From Candidatus Heimdallarchaeota archaeon (GTDB taxonomy: Archaea > Asgardarchaeota > Heimdallarchaeia > Heimdallarchaeales > Kariarchaeaceae): a stretch of 47,700 nucleotides of DNA. The notes under the pieces are model-generated. The model saw only the letters and a list, made by a program, of their open reading frames with translations, was not told the DNA's origin and searched no databases. Shown here piece by piece: positions 8,468 to 17,116 of this stretch (positions within the stretch are counted from its first letter, which is position 1; each line of letters begins with the position of its first letter). Made by a program: the position numbers and the translations under genes. The DNA lies in the NCBI GenBank assembly GCA_015522385.1, contig WAMJ01000265.1:1-47700 (forward strand). Reading direction: 5' to 3'.

Positions 8468-8563
8468 AGCCACAGGCGGGACTTGAACCCGCGCACTCTT
8501 GATTCCGTGCGTGTATTCAATGCACGTTACAAGTCAAGCGCTCTGCCGCTGAGCTACTGTGGC
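8468..8563 (-). tRNA. trnT: tRNA-Thr (anticodon UGU), intron-containing
   Basis: The minus strand folds into a full cloverleaf. The acceptor stem GCCACAG pairs with CTGTGGC, the D arm is GCTCAGCGGCAGAGC, the anticodon stem CTTGA pairs with TCAAG, and the T arm is GCGGGTTCAAGTCCCGC. The loop CTTGTA places TGT at positions 34-36 (8531-8529). The discriminator is T (8468), and no CCA is encoded, which is common in archaea. Mature length is 72 nt after removal of a 24-nt intron. The UGU anticodon followed by A37 makes it a candidate substrate for t6A and ms2t6A modification, the latter by the e-MtaB protein at 14669. Confidence 0.95.
8504..8527 (-). other. tRNA-Thr intron (position 37/38)
   Basis: 24 nt interrupt the anticodon loop just after A37. 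CGTGC at 8526-8522 pairs with GCACG at 8510-8506 around an 11-nt loop, so stem and flanks can form the bulge-helix-bulge cleaved by the archaeal splicing endonuclease. It is too short to encode anything. Confidence 0.85.
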
Positions 8564-8566
8564 GTC

Positions 8567-8581
8567 GGTCGTTTTACGACC
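8567..8581. repeat. Inverted repeat in front of tRNA-Thr
   Basis: GGTCGT-TTT-ACGACC is a perfect 6-bp stem with a 3-nt loop, 4 bp upstream of the tRNA 5' end. It may sit in the tRNA 5' leader, where RNase P would remove it. The role is unknown. Confidence 0.4.
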
Positions 8582-8617
8582 TATCTCTTCATGCGATCTA
8601 GGTCTATTTTACTTTTA

Positions 8618-8887
8618 TCATGGAGACACTTCGTGGATGACGTCTAATGCCTTCCTGAGATTCCGGGTGAGTTCACTGGTCAGCTCCTCCCTGCGGACTG
8701 CTGTGTACCTAACGAAGAGGGCGTTCCAAGCTTTGGACACCTCCTTTATGATCTCCTGTCCCTGCTCTGTGAGGAATATTCGTCGTTCTCTTCCCCGAAC
8801 CTGCTGATACCTTACCCTGACAATCGGGTCCATTCCGGGTGTGAAATCCTTCAGATTTCCGACGATCAGGCTACTTTTGTGCAGCAT
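8618..8887 (-). pseudogene. MarR-like winged-helix fragment lacking its N-terminal half
   Basis: An 89-residue frame begins in what looks like the recognition helix of a MarR-type regulator (SSLIVGNLK), continues through a wing (GRERRIFLTEQGQEIIKE) and ends in the long C-terminal helix. The first two helices of the domain are absent and an in-frame TAA lies two codons before the only ATG, so no longer version is possible. It may be the remnant of a truncated regulator, or a very small wing-helix protein still in use. The region upstream on its strand is occupied by the divergent TPR gene. Confidence 0.45.
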
Positions 8888-8940
8888 ATTTTATTCCCTT
8901 GAGAAAAAGTATTATTCCTCCTCATTCTTCCCTGATTCAG

Positions 8941-10722
8941 ATGGTGTGCGAAGATATCGACGAGCTGCTAGACGGTGAGCGCTTCGACGAGGCCCTCGGG
9001 GCCATTGAGCGACTGGACGGTGATCTTCGCACAATCTACTTCATACAGTACCACCTTCGGCGTGGTGACTACCCTAGTGCTGACAAGGTTTTCCGTGAGA
9101 GGCCACTGGTTGGTGATGATCCCAATCTGCGGATGAAATACTGCGTCGAGGTGGGTGACCTGCACCATAAGATGGGTAGGAACAGCGAGGGACGAGAGAT
9201 GCTCAAACGGTCTCTCGATATCTACGATGGTTTACCGCTGGAGGTCAGGAGGGGTGCTACCCGTCCTTACGCTAACACGTTAAATAGGCTGGGTCTCATC
9301 GAGATGAGCGAGGGCAACTACACGGAGAGTCTGAGGTACTTTGAGAAGGCCTATGCGTTGCAGGAGGGTATGAACTACCCGTACGACCGCATCTCTCTCC
9401 TCAACAACATCGGGCTTATCAGGATGCACCGCGAGGAGTACGACGCATCCTTGGGATATTTCACCCGTGGATTGGAGCTGGCGAGGGAGCTATGTGACCG
9501 GAAGAAGCAGGCGGCGTTGCTGAATAATATAGGGATCGTCAACCGGAAGCTCGAGCGATGGCATGATGCGTTGTCGAAGAACTTCGAGGCACTGGAGATT
9601 ACGCGGGAGATTGTGAACAGGCCGGTTGAGGCACAGATTCTGAACTCTATCGGAGCCATTTACCACGAGATGGGGCAGGTCGGTGATGCACTTGACTTCT
9701 TTGTGAAGAGCCTGCGGATCAAGGAGGATATTGGGAACTCCTTGGAGATTGGTATCGCCTGCTTCAACATCGCCAGTATGTATTTGGAGATCGGGAGTTT
9801 CCGGGAGGCCACGGAGTACTTCGACCGTGCAATTGCCATCAAGGAGGTGGTGGAGAACAACCAGCTCCGCTTCTACATACTTGAGAGTCGCTCGATTATG
9901 GCCCGCTATCGTGGAGAGTACGAGAGTGCCTTTGGCTTTCTGCAGAGGGCTATCGACATCCAGAAGGACCTCGGGAATAGGGAGAACCTCGCGAGGTCGT
10001 ACTACTCACTGGCTGGGATTTACCGTCTGATGGGCAAGGACGAGGAGGCACTGAGTGCCCTTAGCAAGTCGAGGAACTACCTTCAGGATAGTCCACGCCA
10101 CCTCATCCTCTCGGACATATTGCTCCTCTCGGTGATAATTCACGTTTCGAGGGGTGAGCTGGTTGAGGGGCATAGGGATCTCTCAGAGCTTGAGCAGATA
10201 GCCAACGAAACTGGGAGCACTCAGATAGACTCCAAGAAGAAGCTTGCAGAAAGCGTTCTCCTCATCGCACGGGAACCCGACTCCAGCGAGGCGTCTGAGT
10301 TGCTCGTGGACATTATTGAGGACAGACGGACCTCGATGTTTGTCAGGACCTTGGCTCTACAATACATGGCCTTGTTACTGGTCAAGGTGGTAATCAGGTC
10401 TCCGACAGAGCACAACGTGAACCGGGCCAAGGACGTCATCTCGCAGATCCAGGAACTCGCCCAGCGTCGCTCGTCTTATGCCCATCTTGTGGAGTCGTTG
10501 ATCCTGCAGTCCAAGCTCTCCTCTGCACTCGGTGACATTGATGGTGCTAGGGGCTTCACCATGCAGGCGAGGGAGATTGCTGAAAAGCAGGAGATGTCAA
10601 AGGTGATGGAGGACGTGCTCCGCGAGGAGAGACGCTTGGAGGAGTCACATCTGCTGGGTGTCGACGAAGTAGATAGCTATCTCCATGATCTTCTCAGAAT
10701 CAAGTACTTACATAAGAGCTAG
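8941..10722 (+). CDS. Tetratricopeptide-repeat protein
   Basis: A 593-residue cytosolic protein made mostly of tandem TPR helical hairpins. About eight repeats with the pattern LNNIG-(x)-EYDASLGYFTRGLEL run from residue 60 to 400, followed by an irregular helical C-terminus. No catalytic motif or membrane segment is visible, so it is probably a protein-protein interaction scaffold with an unknown partner. I place the start at the ATG at 8941 (MVCEDIDELLDGERF). A TTG at 8899 in the same frame would add 14 low-complexity residues, and TATTTTAT at 8887-8894 fits the later start. The gene diverges from the MarR-like fragment and precedes the RNase gene on the same strand. Confidence 0.85.
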   Translation: MVCEDIDELLDGERFDEALGAIERLDGDLRTIYFIQYHLRRGDYPSADKVFRERPLVGDDPNLRMKYCVEVGDLHHKMGRNSEGREMLKRSLDIYDGLPLEVRRGATRPYANTLNRLGLIEMSEGNYTESLRYFEKAYALQEGMNYPYDRISLLNNIGLIRMHREEYDASLGYFTRGLELARELCDRKKQAALLNNIGIVNRKLERWHDALSKNFEALEITREIVNRPVEAQILNSIGAIYHEMGQVGDALDFFVKSLRIKEDIGNSLEIGIACFNIASMYLEIGSFREATEYFDRAIAIKEVVENNQLRFYILESRSIMARYRGEYESAFGFLQRAIDIQKDLGNRENLARSYYSLAGIYRLMGKDEEALSALSKSRNYLQDSPRHLILSDILLLSVIIHVSRGELVEGHRDLSELEQIANETGSTQIDSKKKLAESVLLIAREPDSSEASELLVDIIEDRRTSMFVRTLALQYMALLLVKVVIRSPTEHNVNRAKDVISQIQELAQRRSSYAHLVESLILQSKLSSALGDIDGARGFTMQAREIAEKQEMSKVMEDVLREERRLEESHLLGVDEVDSYLHDLLRIKYLHKS

Positions 10723-10754
10723 ATCCATTCCATCTCCGTAGACGAGTCACATAG

Positions 10755-10762
10755 TATAAAAA
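10755..10762 (+). promoter_or_regulatory. TATA box of the RNase II/R gene
   Basis: TATAAAAA is centred 27 bp before the ATG at 10786, so the transcript is predicted to start at or next to the initiation codon (leaderless). Confidence 0.6.
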
Positions 10763-10785
10763 GTGACTGGTGATGTGGATACTGT

Positions 10786-13524
10786 ATGGCATCGAAAGGA
10801 GAGCTTGTCCAGTTCAAACCCGGAACCTTCGGAATAAATGCTCCCAACAACTACGGAATCTACATCTCCAGCAAGAAGATGAAGAGGGGGGTACTTGTGA
10901 AGATCCTGACCATCCACGGGGTGAGGGAGACCAAGCGTGATAATCTCTACAAGAAGAGCTACGGGGAGAAGGTGCAGTTGGTCAACAATCATCTCCCTCC
11001 CGAGAAGGAACTCAAAGCAAGGCTCAGGCAGTGGATAAAAGGGATGGCCTCACGTCAGGAGAAGGAGGCAAAAGAGGCGGATCGGCTGGGAGAGCTCAAC
11101 GAGCGTAGTCTGTGGAAGAAGGCAATCAAAGAGGTTGGGGACGAGCCCGTTCTGACAGGTATGCAATTGACCCATATCTGGTACGAGTCGGAGGATGTCT
11201 CTAAGTCCAAGATCAAGAAAGTAGCAGAAGTTCTCAAGGGTTGCATTTCTCCTGGTGTCGGTTACTTTGACCCTCTGCCCAACAAGCGCTTCAGGCTGGT
11301 AACGGAGGATGAACGTCTGAGGGTATCCAAGGGGATAACGATCCTCGGTTCCATCCGAAGCAAGATGTTCCAGATGGTCGAGGAGCCAGTAGAGGAAGGA
11401 TCTGAAGAGATGCAGGTCGTCCGCAGACCTGTGCAGTGGGACGAGGTACTGCTAACGGAGGAGGAGCAGGATGTTTTTCACCGAATGCAGGAGATTATGG
11501 CATACTACATCGAGTACGACAACTGGCCCAAGCATGATCTTCTTGGGGGCACACGTATCTCTGCTCTAGATGGATTTTCACTTTTCTCCTTTCTCACCTA
11601 CCTCGCTGAGGATTGGGTGGACGAGGGCAGGACAACACGCGCGGATTCGTTCGTTAAGATGCTTATAAGGACGGGGTACTTCGGAGACGACGAGGCTTTG
11701 CTCAAGATTGCCAAAAGAGCGATCAACCTCTCTCCTGACTTTGACTGGGACACCAGTGACGAGATCGAGGAGCTTGCACTCCGCTACGGTGAGCCCTCTG
11801 AGACCCCCGAGGTTTTCGAGGGCAGACTGGATCTGCAGGACCTCGAGGCGTACACGATAGACCCTCCCACGGCAAAGGATTTCGACGATGCCGTCAGTGT
11901 CATCAAGGAGGACGATGGCTACACCCTCTGGGTGCACATAGCAGACGTGGCCCACTACGTCCAGATGCACACCAAGCTGGACATGCATGCCGCCCGCCGC
12001 TCCACCTCGGTCTACCTTCCCAACAGGGTGCTCCCCATGCTCCCGCACCACCTGTCCGACAATCTGTGCTCACTCCGTGAGAAGGTTCCCCGTCTGGCCA
12101 TGAGTGTCAAGATGAGGTACGACAGGGAGGGCAGGCGGATTCCGGGAAGCGAGGAGGTGTACAACTCCGTGATCAATGTCAACGAGAACCTCTCCTACGA
12201 CTTTGTGAATGCAGAAATCGAGAAGAAGTCCCTGCCGTTTTACACGTACTACGAGCTCGCCCAGCTCATCGACACCCACCGCAGGAGTCTCCACCTCGAA
12301 ACACCAGAGGTCAAGCTCCACCTCGGGCAGGAGATGAGCATCTCTACCAAGGAGGCGACCGCATCGACCAAGATGATTGAGACCTTCATGGTGGCTGCCA
12401 ACGAGGCCGTGGGCGAGATCTTCCATCGGGCTAAGGTTCCTGGGATATACCGGTGTCACCCTCTGCCCGAGGAGGACAATGTCATCAAATTCAACGGACA
12501 GAGTAGGGTGCTGGAGCTCCCGTTCAACATCGAGCTTCCAGAGGATGAGGACGAGCCTGAGGAGGAGGGCGAGAGTCTGCTGTCCAAGCTCAAGAGCGGA
12601 GGTGGTGTGGTCAGCTTCGAGATTGGTGGTGGCTCTTCGTTCGGTGACTTTTTGGACACCGACGATGAGGACGATGAGGGTGTGGACTTGGGCACACCAC
12701 TGACCAAGGGCATTGCCCAGATGTCGGAGGACATGCAGAACAAGTACCTCCAACCATTTATCGACGTCCTGTCAGAGATTGAGCGGATGGACTGGGACAA
12801 GGAGCTCCAGAGAATAGCATACCTCTCCGTCCTGGGGATGTTCCCCCTTGCATTCTACACCGCAGCCAACATCGGTCACTTCGGTCTGGGAAGTATTCGT
12901 TATGTCCACTTCACCTCACCGATCCGGAGGTATCCTGATGTCATCGCACACCGGATATGCAAGGAGCTGATCTCCAAGGGCATGAACTCTGGTGAGGGCT
13001 CTGCGGAGGTAGAGCCTCCATACTCCGTCGAGGAGATCGAGGAGATCGCTGACCACAGCTCAGAGCAGGGTGTATTGGCCTCTCGCCTTGAACGGCAGAT
13101 CGTCAGCGCGGGTTTCTCCTTCTTGGCAAAGAACCAGTCCTTCGAGCAGAGGCAGGGAATAGTCTCGCGGGTGAACAGCAGTGGGGTCTATGTCCTGCTA
13201 CCCAATGGCATCGAAGCCCGAGTCTCCCTGTCCGACATGACCAATCGCCCCACATTCATCGACGACTTTGAGTCCATGTGCTTCGTGGGTTCCAAGGGGA
13301 AGTTTGATCTGAATGAGGAGGTCACTCCCTTCAACTACAAGGATCTCATGACAGAGGGCGACGAGCTCGCGGAGGTACTGGTCAAGATCGGGGACAAGAT
13401 GGTCATCGAGTTCAGCAAGCTCGACCACGTCGAGGGGAGGATACAGGGGAGACCTGTCAAGATTTACAAACGTACACCCGAGGGCTATTCTGAACCCGAG
13501 GACGTCGTCCTTGAAGAGGAGTAA
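10786..13524 (+). CDS. RNase II/R-family exoribonuclease (RNB domain) with an acidic insert
   Basis: A 912-residue protein of the RNB superfamily, which degrades RNA processively 3' to 5' with magnesium. The catalytic cluster IDPPTAKDFDDA gives D359, D365, D367 and D368. Further RNB motifs are LPNRVLPMLPHHLSDNLCSL (411-430), IETFMVAANEAV (531-542) and HFTSPIRRYPDVIAHRI (708-724). The first 60 residues look like a small beta-rich module, and residues 765-880 resemble a degenerate S1-like RNA-binding tail. Residues about 584-640 form a glycine- and acid-rich insert (ELPEDEDEPEEEGE, then DTDDEDDEGVD) inside the catalytic domain. Most archaea rely on the exosome, so an RNB enzyme here suggests transfer from bacteria. 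Its 3' end abuts the convergent gene at 13525. Confidence 0.9.
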   Translation: MASKGELVQFKPGTFGINAPNNYGIYISSKKMKRGVLVKILTIHGVRETKRDNLYKKSYGEKVQLVNNHLPPEKELKARLRQWIKGMASRQEKEAKEADRLGELNERSLWKKAIKEVGDEPVLTGMQLTHIWYESEDVSKSKIKKVAEVLKGCISPGVGYFDPLPNKRFRLVTEDERLRVSKGITILGSIRSKMFQMVEEPVEEGSEEMQVVRRPVQWDEVLLTEEEQDVFHRMQEIMAYYIEYDNWPKHDLLGGTRISALDGFSLFSFLTYLAEDWVDEGRTTRADSFVKMLIRTGYFGDDEALLKIAKRAINLSPDFDWDTSDEIEELALRYGEPSETPEVFEGRLDLQDLEAYTIDPPTAKDFDDAVSVIKEDDGYTLWVHIADVAHYVQMHTKLDMHAARRSTSVYLPNRVLPMLPHHLSDNLCSLREKVPRLAMSVKMRYDREGRRIPGSEEVYNSVINVNENLSYDFVNAEIEKKSLPFYTYYELAQLIDTHRRSLHLETPEVKLHLGQEMSISTKEATASTKMIETFMVAANEAVGEIFHRAKVPGIYRCHPLPEEDNVIKFNGQSRVLELPFNIELPEDEDEPEEEGESLLSKLKSGGGVVSFEIGGGSSFGDFLDTDDEDDEGVDLGTPLTKGIAQMSEDMQNKYLQPFIDVLSEIERMDWDKELQRIAYLSVLGMFPLAFYTAANIGHFGLGSIRYVHFTSPIRRYPDVIAHRICKELISKGMNSGEGSAEVEPPYSVEEIEEIADHSSEQGVLASRLERQIVSAGFSFLAKNQSFEQRQGIVSRVNSSGVYVLLPNGIEARVSLSDMTNRPTFIDDFESMCFVGSKGKFDLNEEVTPFNYKDLMTEGDELAEVLVKIGDKMVIEFSKLDHVEGRIQGRPVKIYKRTPEGYSEPEDVVLEEE

Positions 13525-14574
13525 TCACTCGAATATTGTTATGATCAGTCCAATACCTACTATGATCATGATCCCGTAGACAATCCAATCGGGTGCTCCG
13601 AAGAAACGCAGGGTGAAATACCATAAGACCGTCCCCACCAACCCGTACCCTATTTCTTCCCATTTTTTCTTCTTCTTGGTCACCTCATTTCCTTCTTCTC
13701 CATATCCGAGCTTGTAGAAGACATCGATCCATGTATCTATATTCTCATCCTTGAAGAGTCCGTCCTCGCTCATCTCCTTCCTCAAATCCCTGTTAGTCAT
13801 CTCCGCTGCTTCAAATCTCATGATAGACAGTGCACGGTTCGAGGCTTTGAGTGCAATACTGTTGAACTTTGATAGCTTGAGTGAGATGGAGAGGTTGTGC
13901 CATGTCCATGGACTGTCTGATCTTATCTGCAGCGCTTTCAGGTAATTGTAGCTTGATCTGATCGGGTCAAATGAGCTGTAGATAGTTCCCTTTCTCGTGT
14001 AGAGGGAGAACAGATCTGAGGTACTTATGCCTTCCCATGGCTGTATCTCTTCCGTGAATAGATACAAATTCTGTATCTCAACATTTGTGTCTGTTGACCT
14101 CGATAAACTGATGATAAGATCAATTAGTACCCCAGTCTTCTTATTCTTCCTCTCCTGTTCTTCTTCATCTGGCAGTGACTTAATCAGTGCCATCGCATCT
14201 CTCAGTTGTCCTGATAATCGAAGAGCCTGTACCTTTGCCATCTGCACGTGGAAGTCATTTGGTGCCAGCTCCTCTGCTCTTCCAACACAGAGCTTATACT
14301 CCTCAATTGACTCTTGTGAATATATATTTCTCGTGTAAGAGCCGAGGTTGAGCATTATCGAGGCAACAAGTAGGTGAAATCTGTGGTCGCTATCCCTCTC
14401 TTCCCGGACAAAGGACAGGTTCCTCAATGCCTGAAGTAGAAGGTTAGGGTCACCTTCATACTTGTTCACCAGCCTTCTGGCTTCTTCGAATCTATCGGGG
14501 GAATCTCCCACCTTTATCATAATCTCCCCATTTAAGACTGATCTTCCATAGGATAACAGCTCAGCTTTCTCCAT
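13525..14574 (-). CDS. TPR-like protein with C-terminal membrane hairpin
   Basis: A 349-residue protein whose first 290 residues are helical and carry weak TPR-like units (EEYKLCVGRAEELAPNDFHV, SYNYLKALQIRSDSPWTWHN). A lysine-rich stretch (TKKKKKWEEIGYG) precedes two hydrophobic segments at the C-terminus, LVGTVLWYFTLRFFG and WIVYGIMIIVGIGLIITIF, so it is likely tail-anchored with the TPR part in the cytosol. No enzyme motif is visible. It may be a membrane adaptor. Base composition is more AT-rich than the neighbouring RNase gene. A TATA-like AAATTTATG precedes the ATG by about 30 bp. Confidence 0.8.
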   Translation of the reverse strand: MEKAELLSYGRSVLNGEIMIKVGDSPDRFEEARRLVNKYEGDPNLLLQALRNLSFVREERDSDHRFHLLVASIMLNLGSYTRNIYSQESIEEYKLCVGRAEELAPNDFHVQMAKVQALRLSGQLRDAMALIKSLPDEEEQERKNKKTGVLIDLIISLSRSTDTNVEIQNLYLFTEEIQPWEGISTSDLFSLYTRKGTIYSSFDPIRSSYNYLKALQIRSDSPWTWHNLSISLKLSKFNSIALKASNRALSIMRFEAAEMTNRDLRKEMSEDGLFKDENIDTWIDVFYKLGYGEEGNEVTKKKKKWEEIGYGLVGTVLWYFTLRFFGAPDWIVYGIMIIVGIGLIITIFE

Positions 14575-14633
14575 TACTCTCGTCAGAGGTCTTACCTGAC
14601 ATAAATTTTTCCTAGCAAATTAATATCTATCCA

Positions 14634-14645
14634 CTTATATTTAAA
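14634..14645 (+). promoter_or_regulatory. TATA box of the methylthiotransferase gene
   Basis: CTTATATTTAAA is centred about 29 bp before the ATG at 14669, which suggests a leaderless or nearly leaderless mRNA. Confidence 0.5.
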
Positions 14646-14668
14646 CCACCATCGACCACCTGAATCTG

Positions 14669-15988
14669 ATGAAGTCAGCTGCTGTGCTCACATACGGATG
14701 CGCCCACAATCAGAAGGACTCCCAGCTCATGGAAGCTCAGCTACTGAAGCACGGTTTCACTCTGGTGGACGAGAAGGACGCGGAGCTGGTCATCGTCAAC
14801 TCCTGCACCGTAAAGGAACCCACTGAGTCCAAAATTATAAGCAAGCTTGACTCACTGCGGGGAAGACCTGTCGTGGTTACTGGATGCCTGTCTCAGGCCA
14901 CACCTGAGAAGATCAGGGATCGCTACCCTGAGTTCTTGGTCATGGGTGTTAACGCTGCCCCCTATCTGATCAGCGCGCTGGAAAAGCACATGGGCATTGA
15001 ATTGGCTCTACAGAGGCAGTTGATGTCGCTCCCCGTCATCAGCTCCTCGAAGGTTAAAGGACTCTCTCGCGTCAAGATCGAAGAGGAGGTCGTGGAGAAA
15101 CCCCTGTTGGAGAGCACACGGTGGAACCCCAACCTGAACATCATACAGATCAACGAGGGCTGTCTCAATTCCTGCACATTCTGCGCAACTAAGATGGCTC
15201 GGGGAAGGCTCCACTCCTTCAGGAGGGAGAGTATCATCGAGAGCATCCGAAGGACACCTACCCCCGAGGTCTGGCTAACCTCTCAGGACACGGGGTGTTG
15301 GGGTTTCGACATCGGCGACAACATCGGTAACCTGCTGAAGGATATCGACCGGATAGGTCGGAAGTTCTGGCTGAGGGTTGGTATGGGCAATCCAAACAAC
15401 TTCATAAAGGTGCTCGACGAGGCCATTGAAGGATTCAGATCCGATAAGGTCTACAAATTCCTGCATCTCCCCGTCCAATCAGGAAGCAATAGGGTTCTCA
15501 AGCACATGAGGCGGGGATATACCGTAGAGGAGTACGAGCTAATCGTCGAGAGGTTCAGGGAGGTCTTCCCTAGCATGACTCTGTCCACTGATGTCATAGT
15601 CGGATACCCAACCGAGACCGAGGATGAATTCGAGGAGACAGTCCGTACTGTGGAAAGAACCCGACCGAGTATCACAAATATCTCACGTTACTGGGAGAGA
15701 AGTGGCACCCCTGCGGCAGAGCTGGAACAACTTCCCCATTCCGAACGTAAGAGGAGGTCGGGGATACTGACTGAGATCACGAAACGCATCCAGACGGAGG
15801 ACAACCTCCGGTGGATTGATTGGGAAGGGGAGGCACTCGCAATCGCAGCCGGTACGAAAGGAGGTGTAGAGATGCGGAACATCGACTACAAACCGATCAT
15901 CGTAGACTCCGCTGAGCTTGGGGAGTGGTACAACGTGCGGATCACCCGCTCAACACCTACCCACTTCTTCGGTGAAATTGTCGAGTGA
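14669..15988 (+). CDS. tRNA t6A37 methylthiotransferase (e-MtaB/CDKAL1 type)
   Basis: A radical-SAM enzyme of 439 residues that adds a 2-methylthio group to t6A at position 37 of ANN-decoding tRNAs. The N-terminal UPF0004 domain holds the second [4Fe-4S] cluster cysteines C11, C46 and C73 (TYGCAHNQKDS, NSCTVKEPTE, TGCLSQ). The radical-SAM cysteines are C165, C169 and C172 in EGCLNSCTFCATK. Residues about 375-439 form a TRAM-like RNA-binding domain. The form with N-terminal YGCAHNQKDS groups with archaeal/eukaryotic enzymes rather than bacterial MiaB. The tRNA-Thr(UGU) at 8468 is a likely substrate. The gene ends one base before the convergent NADAR gene. Confidence 0.92.
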   Translation: MKSAAVLTYGCAHNQKDSQLMEAQLLKHGFTLVDEKDAELVIVNSCTVKEPTESKIISKLDSLRGRPVVVTGCLSQATPEKIRDRYPEFLVMGVNAAPYLISALEKHMGIELALQRQLMSLPVISSSKVKGLSRVKIEEEVVEKPLLESTRWNPNLNIIQINEGCLNSCTFCATKMARGRLHSFRRESIIESIRRTPTPEVWLTSQDTGCWGFDIGDNIGNLLKDIDRIGRKFWLRVGMGNPNNFIKVLDEAIEGFRSDKVYKFLHLPVQSGSNRVLKHMRRGYTVEEYELIVERFREVFPSMTLSTDVIVGYPTETEDEFEETVRTVERTRPSITNISRYWERSGTPAAELEQLPHSERKRRSGILTEITKRIQTEDNLRWIDWEGEALAIAAGTKGGVEMRNIDYKPIIVDSAELGEWYNVRITRSTPTHFFGEIVE

Positions 15989-15989
15989 C

Positions 15990-16472
15990 TCAGTTTTCTA
16001 TCCAATCTGGATTGAACACAAGGAATTCGCGAGAGTCGTATTTTGTCAGTTTGTTCTTTCTGAACTCTTCCCGGGTTCTCATCAGGGCCTTACCCAAGAG
16101 GTTCATACCTCCATCTCTTCCTCCCCAGACCTTGTCGTATGGTGAGTCCTCGAATAGTTCCTCCTCTCCCGTTGCCAAGAGCTTGTCCAGAAGATCTGGG
16201 TTCTGGCCGAATTTCTCCTGAAGGACGAAGAGCATGACATCGTACTTTATAACGTGCCAGTCCGCCCGCTTCAACGCCTTGTTGGCAATCCTCTTCGATT
16301 CCATAGGTTTCTTCGCTCCTTGGATCTTGAGAAATACCTTGGAGTCTGGAGCCTTGAACACTTGGTACAGGTGTTCCGAGCTTGGGAATTCCAGTCCTAA
16401 ATATGATATTTTGCAAGGGTAGAAGTTGCTCAGGTAGCCGTATTCCCCCTTCGTGGTCCAGAACTTAATCAC
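15990..16472 (-). CDS. NADAR-family N-glycosidase (YbiA-like)
   Basis: A 160-residue protein covering the whole NADAR domain: FWTTKGEYGYLSNFYPCKI at the N-terminus, FPSSEHLYQVFKA, KRADWHVIKYDVM, LLATGEEELFEDSPYDKVWG and NLLGKALMRTREEF. Family members cleave N-glycosidic bonds. YbiA acts on riboflavin intermediates, and other members remove ADP-ribose from guanine bases. Nothing here decides between these roles, and no DarT-like ADP-ribosyltransferase is nearby. It is transcribed towards the methylthiotransferase gene, with stops one base apart. Confidence 0.92.
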   Translation of the reverse strand: MIKFWTTKGEYGYLSNFYPCKISYLGLEFPSSEHLYQVFKAPDSKVFLKIQGAKKPMESKRIANKALKRADWHVIKYDVMLFVLQEKFGQNPDLLDKLLATGEEELFEDSPYDKVWGGRDGGMNLLGKALMRTREEFRKNKLTKYDSREFLVFNPDWIEN

Positions 16473-16786
16473 TATTTAATTATATTTTTCATCCTTATAA
16501 ATATTGAGCGGCATGAACTCTCCGTTCGTGAAGAATTAGAGAGAATGGCTGGTTCTGAACTCTTAAATGAAGTTGATCCATCAGTCATTAAATCGGCCGT
16601 CAAGGTATTGGCAGCAGTATTGCTTTATTATAGAAATTTTATTCTAAAAATATTATTGTGATCGTCTTATAAATCGATAGAATACTATGACCATACCGGT
16701 CTTTTGTAAAGTAAATTGTTGGAAACTGACACGTCAGAATCGACACATTGATTCCATTTAAGAGCAGGATTCGGTAATTGGTTCCT
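16473..16786. other. AT-rich intergenic region with a possible short gene remnant
   Basis: In the + strand a 38-codon frame, ATG 16545 to TGA 16661 (MAGSELLNEVDPSV then a hydrophobic end VLAAVLLYYRNFILKILL), stays open upstream through amphipathic codons without a normal start. It may be a decayed gene end or chance. Several TATA-like stretches are present (16493-16502, 16668-16676). ATTTAAG at 16756-16762 lies about 27 bp before the YCII start. Confidence 0.3.
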
Positions 16787-17095
16787 ATGGACTCACAACC
16801 AAACTACTATCTCGTGAGAATACAGCCAAATCCCAACTCTAGTATCGAGCCGAGTGAAAGACAGAAACTGGGCAAGGGTCATCATCAGTTCATCGACAGC
16901 CTCGTTGAGGATGGGGTCATCGTCATAGGAGGACCCATAGAGGGAAAGCCTGGAGGGATGATCATCGCTCGGGGAACGAATCTCGACAGTGTGAAGGAGA
17001 CCTTCGATAAGGATCCCATGGTCACAGCTGGAGGGCTCAGTATCGAGGTAAATGCATGGAGAATCAAGCACGGAGACCCCTCGATCCTCGGTTAA
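16787..17095 (+). CDS. YCII-related domain protein
   Basis: A 102-residue single-domain protein of the YCII/ferredoxin-like alpha-beta fold. It has an N-terminal strand NYYLVRIQPNPN, a conserved histidine region KGHHQFIDSLVEDGVIVIGG, a glycine-proline turn GKPGGMIIARG and a closing SIEVNAWRIKHGDP. YCII proteins are small dimeric enzymes or stress proteins with poorly known reactions; a His-Asp pair is typical. The start is taken at the ATG at 16787, while a TTG three codons upstream is possible. It is a single-gene unit, convergent with the longin-like gene downstream. Confidence 0.8.
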   Translation: MDSQPNYYLVRIQPNPNSSIEPSERQKLGKGHHQFIDSLVEDGVIVIGGPIEGKPGGMIIARGTNLDSVKETFDKDPMVTAGGLSIEVNAWRIKHGDPSILG

Positions 17096-17116
17096 TGTAA
17101 TAGTAATGTGAAATCC

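Noticed and set aside
12070..12753. A 227-codon open frame on the minus strand
   Set aside because: It lies wholly inside the RNase II/R gene on the other strand and has no recognisable domain; long antisense frames are expected with this codon usage.
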